Of a DNA stretch of 33,839 nt, positions 16,150 to 21,522 are shown one piece after another (the first letter of the stretch is position 1; every line of letters begins with the position of its first letter). The DNA comes from a virus: positions 1 to 33,839 of the IMG/VR virus record IMGVR_UViG_3300043409_000036, one strand, 5' to 3'. The translations under genes were made by a program, and so were the position numbers. Below the pieces are notes generated by a model. The model searched no databases. It saw only the letters and a program-made list of their open reading frames with translations, and was not told where the DNA came from.

Positions 16150-16358
16150 GCTAACTCCTTGGGTTCTTCTGCTGCCAAATACGCTTTTAAGCGCTTGATA
16201 CGCTGCTTCTGGCAAGTGACCATTGCCTGCGCGTATTCCACACCCGCCTCTGCCTTCAGCAGATCATGCTCTGCGTGAAGTAGTTCGTGTGTTGCGGCCT
16301 GCGCTGGCGTTATGGTTTTTATCATTGTTTTTAATTCTGCCCACATGTACTTAAACAT
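16146..16358 (-). CDS. 70-residue helical early phage protein
   Basis: The ATG at 16358 follows an AAGGGG ribosome site, and ATGA links it to the next gene. The product (MFKYMWAELKTMIK, then HELLHAEHDLLKAEAGVEYAQAMV and QRIKRLKAYLAAEE) is almost entirely amphipathic helix. The TPAQAATHELLHAEHDLLKAE segment followed by RIKRLKAY recurs in many small phage proteins with no assigned role. It is probably an oligomeric coiled coil. Confidence 0.65.
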   Translation of the reverse strand: MFKYMWAELKTMIKTITPAQAATHELLHAEHDLLKAEAGVEYAQAMVTCQKQRIKRLKAYLAAEEPKELA

Positions 16359-16370
16359 TTTTAGCCCCTT

Positions 16371-16682
16371 TCATAGCGTCCATTCACGTTCTTGACGATT
16401 GGAATTTGATTTAACTGTTTTGCCGGTCAACCGGATCAGGCCAAGTTTTTGCATTTCGTTTAAGCGCCTTGCAATCTGGTTAGGGTCTAGCCGTGAATAA
16501 AACGAGATGCCATCCTTGCCAAGCGGCCCAATGGTGCTAAGTGCTTCCATAATTTGAGCGTAGTGAGAGCTAACGTCAGTTGTGGATGCTGCCGCTTGGT
16601 GGGATGTAGCGGGGTCACTGGTACGCGCCCGTCCAAACTCACCTACTGGAATAATTTTCTTAAAAAAGTCTTTGTAGTCCAT
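16371..16682 (-). CDS. winged-helix-like early protein
   Basis: The ATG at 16682, preceded by AAGGTG, gives 103 residues. The sequence reads RARTSDPATSHQAAAS, then SHYAQIMEALSTIGPLGKDGISFYSRLDPNQIARRLNEMQKLGLIRLTGKTV. This is the helix-turn-helix plus wing pattern of small phage winged-helix proteins with a DPNQIARRLNEM recognition helix at about 73-86. It would bind DNA as a regulator or replication accessory. It lies at the distal half of the leftward operon after a possible intrinsic terminator. No effector domain is present. Confidence 0.7.
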   Translation of the reverse strand: MDYKDFFKKIIPVGEFGRARTSDPATSHQAAASTTDVSSHYAQIMEALSTIGPLGKDGISFYSRLDPNQIARRLNEMQKLGLIRLTGKTVKSNSNRQEREWTL

Positions 16683-16690
16683 GATGCACC

Positions 16691-16746
16691 TTAAAAAAGA
16701 AGGGGACTTACGCGCCAGGCAACTGCGGGAAGCACAGCGCTGCCCC
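16691..16746 (-). terminator. possible intra-operon intrinsic terminator
   Basis: Read leftward, a GGGG...CCCC outer stem (16746-16743 with 16705-16702) encloses a GCGC/GCGC pair and is followed by TTCTTTTTT. It lies in the only sizeable gap between the SSB-like and winged-helix genes. The stem is imperfect with a large loop, so efficiency would be partial at best. Confidence 0.3.
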
Positions 16747-16752
16747 AAAAAA

Positions 16753-17016
16753 TTAGAACGGAATATCGTCCGGCATGTCATCAAACCCGCTGGATGCCTT
16801 GACCGGACGGGCGGCAGGCGGGGCAGAAAAAGAGGCTGGCGCATCTGTTTTTTGCTCAAAGCATTGAAACCAGCCATCAAACGGGGTGGGAACGCTGTCT
16901 AGCTTAATTTTCATCTTGCCATTCTCAGCCCAAACAGTGCCGTGCGTAGTCCAGTAGGTCTTTTTCTGCCCCTGCGATTCGTACTCACGGGCGGCATATT
17001 TAATGTCGTATTTCAT
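16753..17016 (-). CDS. small SSB-like protein with SSB-type acidic tip
   Basis: The 87-residue product is coupled to the exonuclease gene by ATGA. Residues 1-55 form a compact beta-rich unit (MKYDIKYAAREYES, KKTYWTTHGTVWAENGKMKIKLD, GWFQCFEQK). A Pro/Ala linker follows, and the chain ends DDMPDDIPF. That acidic tail closing in Pro-Phe is the signature by which bacterial SSB recruits partner enzymes. The N-terminal unit is shorter than a standard OB-fold SSB (about 110 residues). In an operon with ERF and exonuclease it may bind single strands or mimic the SSB tail to attract host repair enzymes. Confidence 0.65.
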   Translation of the reverse strand: MKYDIKYAAREYESQGQKKTYWTTHGTVWAENGKMKIKLDSVPTPFDGWFQCFEQKTDAPASFSAPPAARPVKASSGFDDMPDDIPF

Positions 17017-17636
17017 AATTTTTCAAGTTCCTTAATTTTGCTGTCCATCTCACCAAGAAATTTAACCACCTCAGCTTCTAGCCCTGTTACATACGCAGGA
17101 TCGTAGACTTCGCGCACGATAAACACTTGCAATCGTTCCGGCAGGCGCGGGTCAAAGCTCACAAAATCGCACCAGTGCCGTCCAGTGCAAGCCATCTGCC
17201 ACTGCACCTGAGCGCGGTGCTTTGTAGGCATCTTTTTGCCAAGCAGTGTGTCCAAATGGGTAGCAGTGTTAGGACACTTAATCTCAATCAAGCCAGAGTC
17301 GCCCACCAAGCCATCAGGAGATGCCCCAGACTGCTCAATTGACGGGTGGGTTACAAAGCCTTCAGCTTGCACCAAAACGCCTTTAGCGGCCTCATACGCA
17401 GACAAGGCTGCTGGCTCTGTGTCCGTGCCGTGCTGCATGGATGCGTTACTGTAAGACTCAGCAGCAGCGCCGGTCAGCCTTTCGCAGATCAGCAGCGCCA
17501 TGTAGTTGGCTCGGCTGGCTGAATAGCCGGACTGTGTTTTGCCAATGATGTCGCTAATGCGGCTGGCGGTCACTTTGCCCAGACGGGCGGCAAACCAAGC
17601 CTCGCTTCGTTGGGTAAGTTTAGGCAAATTTTCCAT
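17013..17636 (-). CDS. YqaJ/lambda-type 5'-3' exonuclease
   Basis: The ATG at 17636 (GGAAAG upstream) gives 207 residues; a longer in-frame extension lies inside the HNH gene and is not needed. Motifs follow the lambda Red-alpha/YqaJ family: RSEAWFAARLGKVTASRI at the start, HGTDTEPAA (E74), SGASPDGLVG (D108), IEIKCP (E118, K120), and AQVQWQMACTG (Q146). These form the PD-(D/E)XK nuclease core, which resects double-strand ends to give 3' overhangs for the annealase. With ERF upstream it makes a two-component recombination system. Its start overlaps the last 17 nt of the intervening HNH endonuclease. Confidence 0.9.
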   Translation of the reverse strand: MENLPKLTQRSEAWFAARLGKVTASRISDIIGKTQSGYSASRANYMALLICERLTGAAAESYSNASMQHGTDTEPAALSAYEAAKGVLVQAEGFVTHPSIEQSGASPDGLVGDSGLIEIKCPNTATHLDTLLGKKMPTKHRAQVQWQMACTGRHWCDFVSFDPRLPERLQVFIVREVYDPAYVTGLEAEVVKFLGEMDSKIKELEKL

Positions 17637-18117
17637 AAAGTTCTTTCCGTTTTGTTTCGTAAATTGTTTTTGCTTCATCTGGTGTTTCAAATACACCCAA
17701 GTGCAATTGTTTTCCCTGATAACCAATTCTTGCTTGAAATTTTCCGTTTGCCATTGACCTCACTCCCATAGGCAAATCAATTTGTCTTTTACGCATTTTG
17801 TGATTCCATGCGTTTTCAAGTAAAGATGCCTCTCGAAGATTTTGAATCCTGTCATCAAGAGAATTTCCATTTATGTGGTCTACGCAAGGTGTTGGAAAAC
17901 GATCATTAACATACAAAAACATTAGTCTTGAACGCTTGTGTTTTTTCCCGTTTAAAGAAATTACCCAATAAACTTTTGAATGGGTTTTTTGAACATTACC
18001 AGCTTCAAGCCCATTTAAAGTGTTGTGGTACTTTGATACGTTTTTCCAAAAAAACTTGCCTTGATCCAAATCAATTGCAAAAGTTTCGCTTAACTGTTGT
18101 TTAGTGATTGTGTTCAT
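17620..18117 (-). CDS. HNH endonuclease with AP2 DNA-binding domain
   Basis: The 165-residue protein has a HNH_3-type core (VDHINGNSLDD, D80-H81-N83-N85, and NLREAS with N93) followed by an AP2-like DNA-binding region from 117 (MGVRSMANGKFQARIGYQGK, LGVFETPDEA). This is the usual architecture of free-standing phage homing endonucleases. It is wedged between erf and the exonuclease gene, which are normally adjacent. It has no clear ribosome site and is more AT-rich than its neighbours, which suggests a mobile gene acquired into the operon. The exonuclease start lies within its last codons, so insertion did not disrupt that gene. Confidence 0.85.
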   Translation of the reverse strand: MNTITKQQLSETFAIDLDQGKFFWKNVSKYHNTLNGLEAGNVQKTHSKVYWVISLNGKKHKRSRLMFLYVNDRFPTPCVDHINGNSLDDRIQNLREASLLENAWNHKMRKRQIDLPMGVRSMANGKFQARIGYQGKQLHLGVFETPDEAKTIYETKRKELYGKFA

Positions 18118-18152
18118 GGCAACATCGTATCACACAAGCGGCATCTGTTTTG

Positions 18153-18710
18153 TCACGCTGCCCCTAATTTCTTTTTCATGGCATCCTTGGCCTTGATGAT
18201 TGTGTTCTGCCAGGCTTCATCACCCTTGCAGGCGGCGTAGCCTTCCTTAAAAGCCTTAATTAGCTGTGGCTCATCAGCGGCTGCATTGATGGCGCTGAGA
18301 TGGTCTGTCAACCCGTCCACAGTTTTGATTTCGGTGCGGCGGCTACCGGCATTGCCATCGTCATCCTCGGGAGCAATGCCGCATGCTGCCATCAGGCTGT
18401 AACGCCTAGCGTATGTCAAGGCGCTGCCGTAGCCTTGCGGGTCTTGCTTGCTGGCCGGAACATGCAACTTGCCGCATTCAAGCATCTCGCCAGATTCGTG
18501 GATAAACACTGTTTCAACTGTTACGCCTGTAGCGTCTTCGCTGGTGCGCTGGATTAACGCTATGCCAGCGCTGTTAAGGCTGCTCATAACGGCATCAACG
18601 CAAGCGCCAAGGTCTGCGTACTTGCTGCGAAAGTGCGGGTTTGTAGATGACTTCAGGGCTGGGCCAAAAGCCTTTTGCGCTTGAACTAACGCGGTTGCAA
18701 TGTTTTTCAT
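18153..18710 (-). CDS. erf: ERF-family single-strand annealing protein
   Basis: The 185-residue product has the ERF core: NIATALVQAQKAFGPALKSSTNPHFRSKYADLGA at the N-terminus, a beta-strand region, then KQDPQGYGSALTYARRYSLMAACGIAPEDDDGN at about 88-120. ERF (P22 essential recombination function) proteins anneal complementary single strands during circularisation and repair. The C-terminus is a short helical tail. The gene is coupled by ATGA to the upstream small gene. It is followed after 35 nt by the inserted HNH gene and then the exonuclease. Confidence 0.92.
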   Translation of the reverse strand: MKNIATALVQAQKAFGPALKSSTNPHFRSKYADLGACVDAVMSSLNSAGIALIQRTSEDATGVTVETVFIHESGEMLECGKLHVPASKQDPQGYGSALTYARRYSLMAACGIAPEDDDGNAGSRRTEIKTVDGLTDHLSAINAAADEPQLIKAFKEGYAACKGDEAWQNTIIKAKDAMKKKLGAA

Positions 18711-18988
18711 GCTGTGTGTTCCAGTGCTAACAAGTTTTTAATGCGGTTGTTGATTTCTGCGACCTTTTTTTGATAGTCGGCCATGACTTTTTGCTTTTGC
18801 TTTTCTAATGCCGTTACTTGCTGTGAACGTGGGTCGTAGTTATCTGGCACTTCTACCTCAACTTTTTGCTCACAAATGTAAGTAAGGGTGTCATCATCAG
18901 GCAATGCGGTGTACAAAATTTGGTACTCGCCTTTTTCTTCCCAATGGTATTTTCTAAAATGGATGTGCGCTGTAAGTTTGATTTTCAT
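18707..18988 (-). CDS. conserved early phage protein with C-terminal coiled coil
   Basis: The ATG at 18988 overlaps the stop of the 28-residue membrane peptide (ATGA) and is preferred to upstream TTG/GTG codons. The 93-residue protein has a beta-rich N-terminal half (KLTAHIHFRKYHWEEKGEY, DTLTYICEQKVEVEVPDNYDPR) and a coiled-coil second half (QVTALEKQKQKVMADYQKKVAEINNRIKNLLALE). It regularly precedes ERF- or RecT-like genes in related phages as an unnamed gene. A DNA-recombination accessory role is possible but not shown. Confidence 0.7.
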   Translation of the reverse strand: MKIKLTAHIHFRKYHWEEKGEYQILYTALPDDDTLTYICEQKVEVEVPDNYDPRSQQVTALEKQKQKVMADYQKKVAEINNRIKNLLALEHTA

Positions 18989-19071
18989 GTTGTCCACCAA
19001 GTAATAAGGGAAAGGGCAAGGCCAACGCCAATGGCTGTAGCAAGTAAAAGATCAAGGGCTAAGTTTTTCAT
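18985..19071 (-). CDS. 28-residue single-pass membrane peptide
   Basis: An excellent GGAGG ribosome site lies 4 nt before the ATG at 19071. Both ends are coupled: ATGA with the upstream gene, and ATGA with the gene after. The peptide MKNLALDLLLATAIGVGLAL continues as a hydrophobic helix and ends in ITWWTT. Size, coupling and composition mark it as a genuine small membrane protein. I recall similar tiny membrane proteins in Burkholderiales phage early operons. Function is unknown. Confidence 0.7.
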   Translation of the reverse strand: MKNLALDLLLATAIGVGLALSLITWWTT

Positions 19072-19283
19072 CTGTCCTCCACAATTGATTTTTCAATTTG
19101 CTGAATGATGGCGGGGTTGATGATGTCCATGAAATCTTTGTATGACCCATCGACATGCAGGGTAAAGACTGTGACGATGGTCGGCCAGCCTGGGCTAACA
19201 TCGGTTTCTTGCTCGGCAAGCTCCAATTCTGCTTGGCCGGTAAAGCGAAACCCATCAATGGTTTCGTCAAAGGTAATGTCCAT
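19068..19283 (-). CDS. 71-residue acidic early protein, first gene of leftward operon
   Basis: The ATG at 19283 follows GGAG with good spacing. The product is acidic and beta-rich at first (DITFDETIDGFRFTGQAELELAEQ, PTIVTVFTLHVDGSY) with a helical end (IINPAIIQQIEKSIVEDR). It is the promoter-proximal gene of the leftward operon and follows a 5' hairpin in the leader. I do not recognise a family. Its position suggests an immediate-early regulator or host-takeover protein. Confidence 0.6.
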   Translation of the reverse strand: MDITFDETIDGFRFTGQAELELAEQETDVSPGWPTIVTVFTLHVDGSYKDFMDIINPAIIQQIEKSIVEDR

Positions 19284-19288
19284 AGTTG

Positions 19289-19316
19289 CTCCAAAAAGAC
19301 CCGCCGAAGTAGCGGG
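19289..19316 (-). promoter_or_regulatory. leader hairpin with U-run in leftward mRNA (possible attenuator)
   Basis: Read leftward, CCCGC (19316-19312) pairs with GCGGG (19304-19300) around a 7-nt loop and is followed by TCTTTTT. It begins only a few bases after the predicted leftward start site and ends just before the GGAG ribosome site. It could act as a weak terminator, an attenuator or a 5' stabilising stem. The 5-bp stem is short. Confidence 0.4.
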
Positions 19317-19326
19317 ATTGCTATGG

Positions 19327-19354
19327 ATTGTATAGATAAATTAACAACTGTCTA
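19327..19354 (-). promoter_or_regulatory. leftward early promoter
   Basis: On the minus strand, TAGACA (19354-19349; one mismatch to TTGACA), a 16-nt spacer and TACAAT (19332-19327; one mismatch to TATAAT). The predicted start is near 19320, giving a leader of about 37 nt to the ATG at 19283. Its -10 lies within a 12-bp sequence that is repeated at the opposite promoter. Confidence 0.6.
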
Positions 19355-19394
19355 GTCTTTTGCCACATATATTTTTATTGGCTTGGCAGTTTTT

Positions 19395-19409
19395 ATAGGC
19401 AGCGCCTAT
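19395..19409. promoter_or_regulatory. 15-bp palindrome next to the rightward -35
   Basis: ATAGGC-AGC-GCCTAT is a perfect 6+6 palindrome with a 3-bp centre. It ends on the first base of the proposed -35 box (TTGCAC). This geometry suits an operator or activator site for a dimeric regulator. It is unrelated in sequence to the 12-bp repeat. Confidence 0.45.
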
Positions 19410-19436
19410 TGCACATTGCTTAGAAATCTATACAAT
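19409..19436 (+). promoter_or_regulatory. rightward early promoter
   Basis: TTGCAC (19409-19414), a 16-nt spacer and TACAAT (19431-19436). Seven bases after the -10 comes position 19443-19444, the first base of the Cro-like start codon. Transcripts from here would have essentially no leader. Spacer length and -10 sequence are the same as those of the leftward promoter. Confidence 0.55.
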
Positions 19437-19443
19437 CAACGGA

Positions 19444-19623
19444 ATGCAATTAATCACTGAACAACAACAGGCAACGCTGCAAACCGCCATTGCTAAGGCT
19501 GGTAGCAAAGCAAAGCTAGCGCGGCTTCTGGGGGTGTCTAGGGCGGCTGTAACGCACTGGAAGAAGCTACCCAATGGCAGGCTTTACCAGCTACAAGTAA
19601 CGCAACCGGAGTGGTTTAAATGA
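19444..19623 (+). CDS. Cro/YdaS-like repressor, 59 residues
   Basis: An ATG at 19444 opens a 59-codon frame ending in an ATGA overlap with the next gene. The product has a Cro/YdaS helix-turn-helix: AIAKAGSKAKLARLLGVSRA with the recognition helix SRAAVTHWKK at about 32-41, and a short beta tail (GRLYQLQVTQPEW). It is the first rightward gene beside divergent promoters that share a 12-bp element, the classic position of an early autorepressor. No ribosome site is visible and the promoter predicts a leaderless message. No CI-like partner or integrase was found, so it probably times early expression rather than lysogeny. Confidence 0.8.
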   Translation: MQLITEQQQATLQTAIAKAGSKAKLARLLGVSRAAVTHWKKLPNGRLYQLQVTQPEWFK

Positions 19624-19868
19624 ACTATTTCACAGCCACACAAATTTTGGACAAGGCCCGTGAGGGTAAACGCTACCCATTGCACATCATTAATCAGGCA
19701 CTGGAATTAACAGGGGACATTGATGAGCCACATGCTGCAATGCGAGGCGAGGGAGTGGATCAAGCGCCACAGGCAGAAGGCCAGAGAGATGGGGGCAAAC
19801 GCAGCCCATTTGTGGTGGCGCAAGGTGTCATACGACATAGCGCGGATTCGTGGTCAGTCGGCGTTTGA
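19620..19868 (+). CDS. small early phage protein, conserved N-terminal segment
   Basis: Coupled by ATGA to the Cro-like gene. The first 35 residues (MNYFTATQILDKAREGKRYP, then INQALELTGDI) match a short protein commonly found next to cro in Burkholderiales phages, where it usually ends about there. Here the frame runs on to 82 residues through a Gly/Arg/Gln-rich stretch that overlaps the next gene by 146 nt. The tail may be unconserved read-through. Function is unknown. Confidence 0.55.
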   Translation: MNYFTATQILDKAREGKRYPLHIINQALELTGDIDEPHAAMRGEGVDQAPQAEGQRDGGKRSPFVVAQGVIRHSADSWSVGV

Positions 19869-19902
19869 TGAATTGCGTGACGAAATGAACAGGCAAAAGT
19901 GA
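19723..19902 (+). CDS. small basic early phage protein (59 aa)
   Basis: The ATG at 19723 has AGGGG 6 nt upstream; TTG at 19720 is an alternative. The product (MSHMLQCEAREWIKRHRQKA, LWWRKVSYDIARIRGQSAFDELRDEMNRQ) is a basic helical protein. Its CEAREW start and terminal ELRDEMNR match small early phage proteins I know only as a domain of unknown function. It overlaps the previous gene's tail in another frame and is coupled by GTGA to the nuclease gene. Confidence 0.65.
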   Translation: MSHMLQCEAREWIKRHRQKAREMGANAAHLWWRKVSYDIARIRGQSAFDELRDEMNRQK

Positions 19903-20165
19903 GACACGCTGCCAGAGTTGACGCTAATCAAGAGGCCATTGTTGCCGCGCTACGCAACGCTGGCGCTTTTGTGTGGATCATTGGCCTGCCGGTTGACCTT
20001 CTTGTCGGCTACCAGCACCAAACTTACTTGGTGGAGATCAAAACCACCTCTAAAAAGCGTTTAACGAAGCTACAGGCCGATTTCTTTTTAAGGTGGACAG
20101 GTGGCTTGTTGTACAGGATTGATAGCCCTGAAGCTGCGCTACGCATGATTGAGGAGATTGAATGA
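19899..20165 (+). CDS. VRR-NUC-like PD-(D/E)XK nuclease
   Basis: GTG start in a GTGA overlap. The 88-residue protein has the minimal VRR-NUC core: RVDANQEAIVAALRNAGAFVW, PVDLLVG (D33), TYLVEIKTTSKKRLTKLQADFF (E46, K48, Q59), ending in a strand-helix unit that returns to the core. Stand-alone proteins of this size occur in many phages and are thought to act as junction- or structure-specific nucleases in recombination or packaging. The catalytic D...ExK set is intact. Confidence 0.8.
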   Translation: MRHAARVDANQEAIVAALRNAGAFVWIIGLPVDLLVGYQHQTYLVEIKTTSKKRLTKLQADFFLRWTGGLLYRIDSPEAALRMIEEIE

Positions 20166-20791
20166 GCTATATCGTGGCATCACTGCCGCCTGTCAAATGT
20201 TTTGTCAAACGTGAGTTTTTGTACAACTTTACGAAGGGGCATGGCGAGTTTGAGCCTGCCATTTGGGTTAGCCTAAAAGCCCTGCGCGGCCAAGTGTTCC
20301 GCATTGAGTCTTTGCTGCCTGCTTACGGGGCGCTGTACGACAAGCTGCCCATCCATGCGTATGTGTGGAAAGAGGGCGCTAGCAACTTGCCTATAGATAC
20401 GCTTCAGCTTTGGGACTGCATGGGCTACAAGTTCACCATTGTGGAAAAGATTGGTTTACGCAATCTGGGTGTTAAGTTTCTTGGCAAAGATAAGCAATGG
20501 CACTTTGGGCGCTATCTGTTTACAGTGGACTTTTGCGCTGATGAAATGGCGCTGGACACAGGCTTTACAGAGCAAGCTGAAGAACACAAGTCGTTTAACT
20601 GGATCAAGCTGGACAACGGCCAATTTGCCTGCCAGCCTAACAACAGATGCTTGTGGTACGACCAAAGCCTGATCCCTGCTGAGACAAAGTTTCCTGATTT
20701 CCAAGCTGCTAAAAACCTGTGGACAGTGGACGGCACACGCAAATGGTCTGCTGGTGATGATTGGTTTTACACCATTGAGGAAAAGACTTGA
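20162..20791 (+). CDS. conserved phage protein of unknown function (209 aa)
   Basis: ATGA-coupled to the nuclease. The sequence SYIVASLPPVKCFVKREFLYNF, GHGEFEPAIWVSLKALRGQVFRIESLLPAYGALYDKLPIHAYVW, QLWDCMGYKFTIVEK and KLDNGQFACQPNNRCLWYDQSL is very strongly conserved in memory across cyanophages, pelagiphages and other freshwater phages, yet never functionally named. It is beta-rich with many aromatic residues. Strong conservation and its place in the replication/recombination block suggest an important DNA-metabolism or takeover function. Confidence 0.75.
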   Translation: MSYIVASLPPVKCFVKREFLYNFTKGHGEFEPAIWVSLKALRGQVFRIESLLPAYGALYDKLPIHAYVWKEGASNLPIDTLQLWDCMGYKFTIVEKIGLRNLGVKFLGKDKQWHFGRYLFTVDFCADEMALDTGFTEQAEEHKSFNWIKLDNGQFACQPNNRCLWYDQSLIPAETKFPDFQAAKNLWTVDGTRKWSAGDDWFYTIEEKT

Positions 20792-21117
20792 TTCCCGAAG
20801 ACGCAGCGCAGTCGATCAGGGACAAAGCGCCACTGTACGGGGAAGCCAAGGCCCAACGAGTTTATCTTGAGGAATTCCGCAAGTCTAAAAAGGCCATGCT
20901 AATGAAGGACTCTTTAAAGTCAGGCGTAGAGGCTGCAAACGCACAAGAGCGTGAGGCTTACGCAGACCCTGAATATGTTCAGCTAATTAAGGGCATGGCA
21001 TTGGCAATAGAAAAGGAAGAAACCCTCAAATGGGAGATTGAGGCTGCTAGGCTGGACATTGAAATCTGGCGCAGCCGTGAGGCTACTAACAGGACTCAAG
21101 ATAAGGCGCACCAATGA
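20788..21117 (+). CDS. conserved helical phage protein (109 aa)
   Basis: TTG start inside a TTGA overlap. The product reads MIPEDAAQSIRDKAPLYGEAKAQRVYLEEFRKSKKAMLM, then EETLKWEIEAARLDIEIWRSREATNR. It is an all-helical protein that accompanies the preceding 209-residue gene in many phages. No function is assigned that I know. Its stop overlaps the start of a truncated zinc-ribbon frame (ATGA). Confidence 0.75.
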   Translation: MIPEDAAQSIRDKAPLYGEAKAQRVYLEEFRKSKKAMLMKDSLKSGVEAANAQEREAYADPEYVQLIKGMALAIEKEETLKWEIEAARLDIEIWRSREATNRTQDKAHQ

Positions 21118-21136
21118 GGCTTTGTCCCTGTGGCGC
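21114..21136 (+). repeat. 23-bp direct repeat, copy 1
   Basis: Exact 23-bp match to 21500-21522, beginning ATGAGGCTTTGTCCC and encoding MRLCPCGA at both places. The copies lie 386 bp apart and flank the segment that holds the 84-residue ORF. Confidence 0.9.
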
Positions 21137-21179
21137 ACGAATAACAATAGTAATTAAGAAAGGGTTACAAGATGAATAA
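21114..21179 (+). pseudogene. truncated zinc-ribbon frame (21 codons)
   Basis: The frame is coupled by ATGA to the gene before it and starts MRLCPCGARITIVIKKG, stopping after 21 codons. It shares its first eight residues exactly, and the ITxx pattern after them, with the intact zinc-ribbon gene at 21500. It lacks the second Cys pair, so it cannot bind zinc in the same way. It looks like the remnant of the original gene start left when a segment was inserted or duplicated. Confidence 0.5.
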
Positions 21180-21426
21180 ACACAATGAACAAGAGTGGTT
21201 TTCTGCTGTGTTTTTAGCTCATGCAATGCTTGAGTTAGAAGCATATCCAGAATTTTACATTAGCAAACAAGATTTAAAAATTGGAGCACTTGAGCTTCTT
21301 AAAGGTTTGATTGATAGACATGAAGGAACATCTCCGGTTTTGTCGCAAAAAACCAGAGAAATTCTTACTTTAATAGATGCTCATGCTGTTGTTGAAACGG
21401 CCCGAACAGGCGGCGGCAGGCACTGA
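21172..21426 (+). CDS. unknown 84-residue protein in a repeat-flanked segment
   Basis: AAAGGG lies about 8 nt before the ATG. The product (EQEWFSAVFLAHAMLELEAY, FYISKQDLKIGALELLKGLI, TREILTLIDAHAVVETARTG) is a helical protein I do not recognise. Its gene is visibly AT-richer than its neighbours and lies between two exact 23-bp repeats, which suggests late acquisition. It is not coupled to either adjacent gene, unlike nearly everything else in the operon. Confidence 0.55.
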   Translation: MNKHNEQEWFSAVFLAHAMLELEAYPEFYISKQDLKIGALELLKGLIDRHEGTSPVLSQKTREILTLIDAHAVVETARTGGGRH

Positions 21427-21433
21427 CTAATTA

Positions 21434-21493
21434 TTTGGTAAAACTTTTCGCTTTACTAAATTTAAAAAAGCCTGTTGACATTCCTTTACCAAA
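21434..21493. repeat. 9-bp inverted repeat and nested palindrome in a gene-free gap
   Basis: TTTGGTAAA (21434-21442) is the exact inverse of TTTACCAAA (21485-21493). The right arm is itself inside a 13-bp palindrome CCTTT-ACC-AAAGG (21483-21495). The gap is AT-rich and includes a TTGACA at 21475-21480 without a convincing -10. It may hold an end of the inserted segment or a regulator site. Confidence 0.4.
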
Positions 21494-21499
21494 GGCAGT

Positions 21500-21522
21500 A
21501 TGAGGCTTTGTCCCTGTGGCGC
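21500..21522 (+). repeat. 23-bp direct repeat, copy 2
   Basis: Second exact copy of the 23-bp repeat at 21114-21136. It forms the first eight codons of the intact zinc-ribbon gene. Confidence 0.9.

Larger units (their letters stand above)
19326..19437. repeat. 12-bp inverted repeat pair overlapping both -10 boxes (probable operators)
   Basis: GATTGTATAGAT at 19326-19337 and its exact reverse complement ATCTATACAATC at 19426-19437 lie at the same position relative to the leftward and rightward promoters. Each covers the -10 element and six bases upstream. A shared operator bound by the adjacent Cro-like protein would explain the mirrored arrangement. No third copy was noticed by eye. Confidence 0.55.

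Noticed and set aside
21475-21504. Promoter TTGACA-18-TATGAG ahead of the zinc-ribbon gene
   Set aside because: The -35 is perfect but the only -10 overlaps the start codon and is weak, so it is not called.
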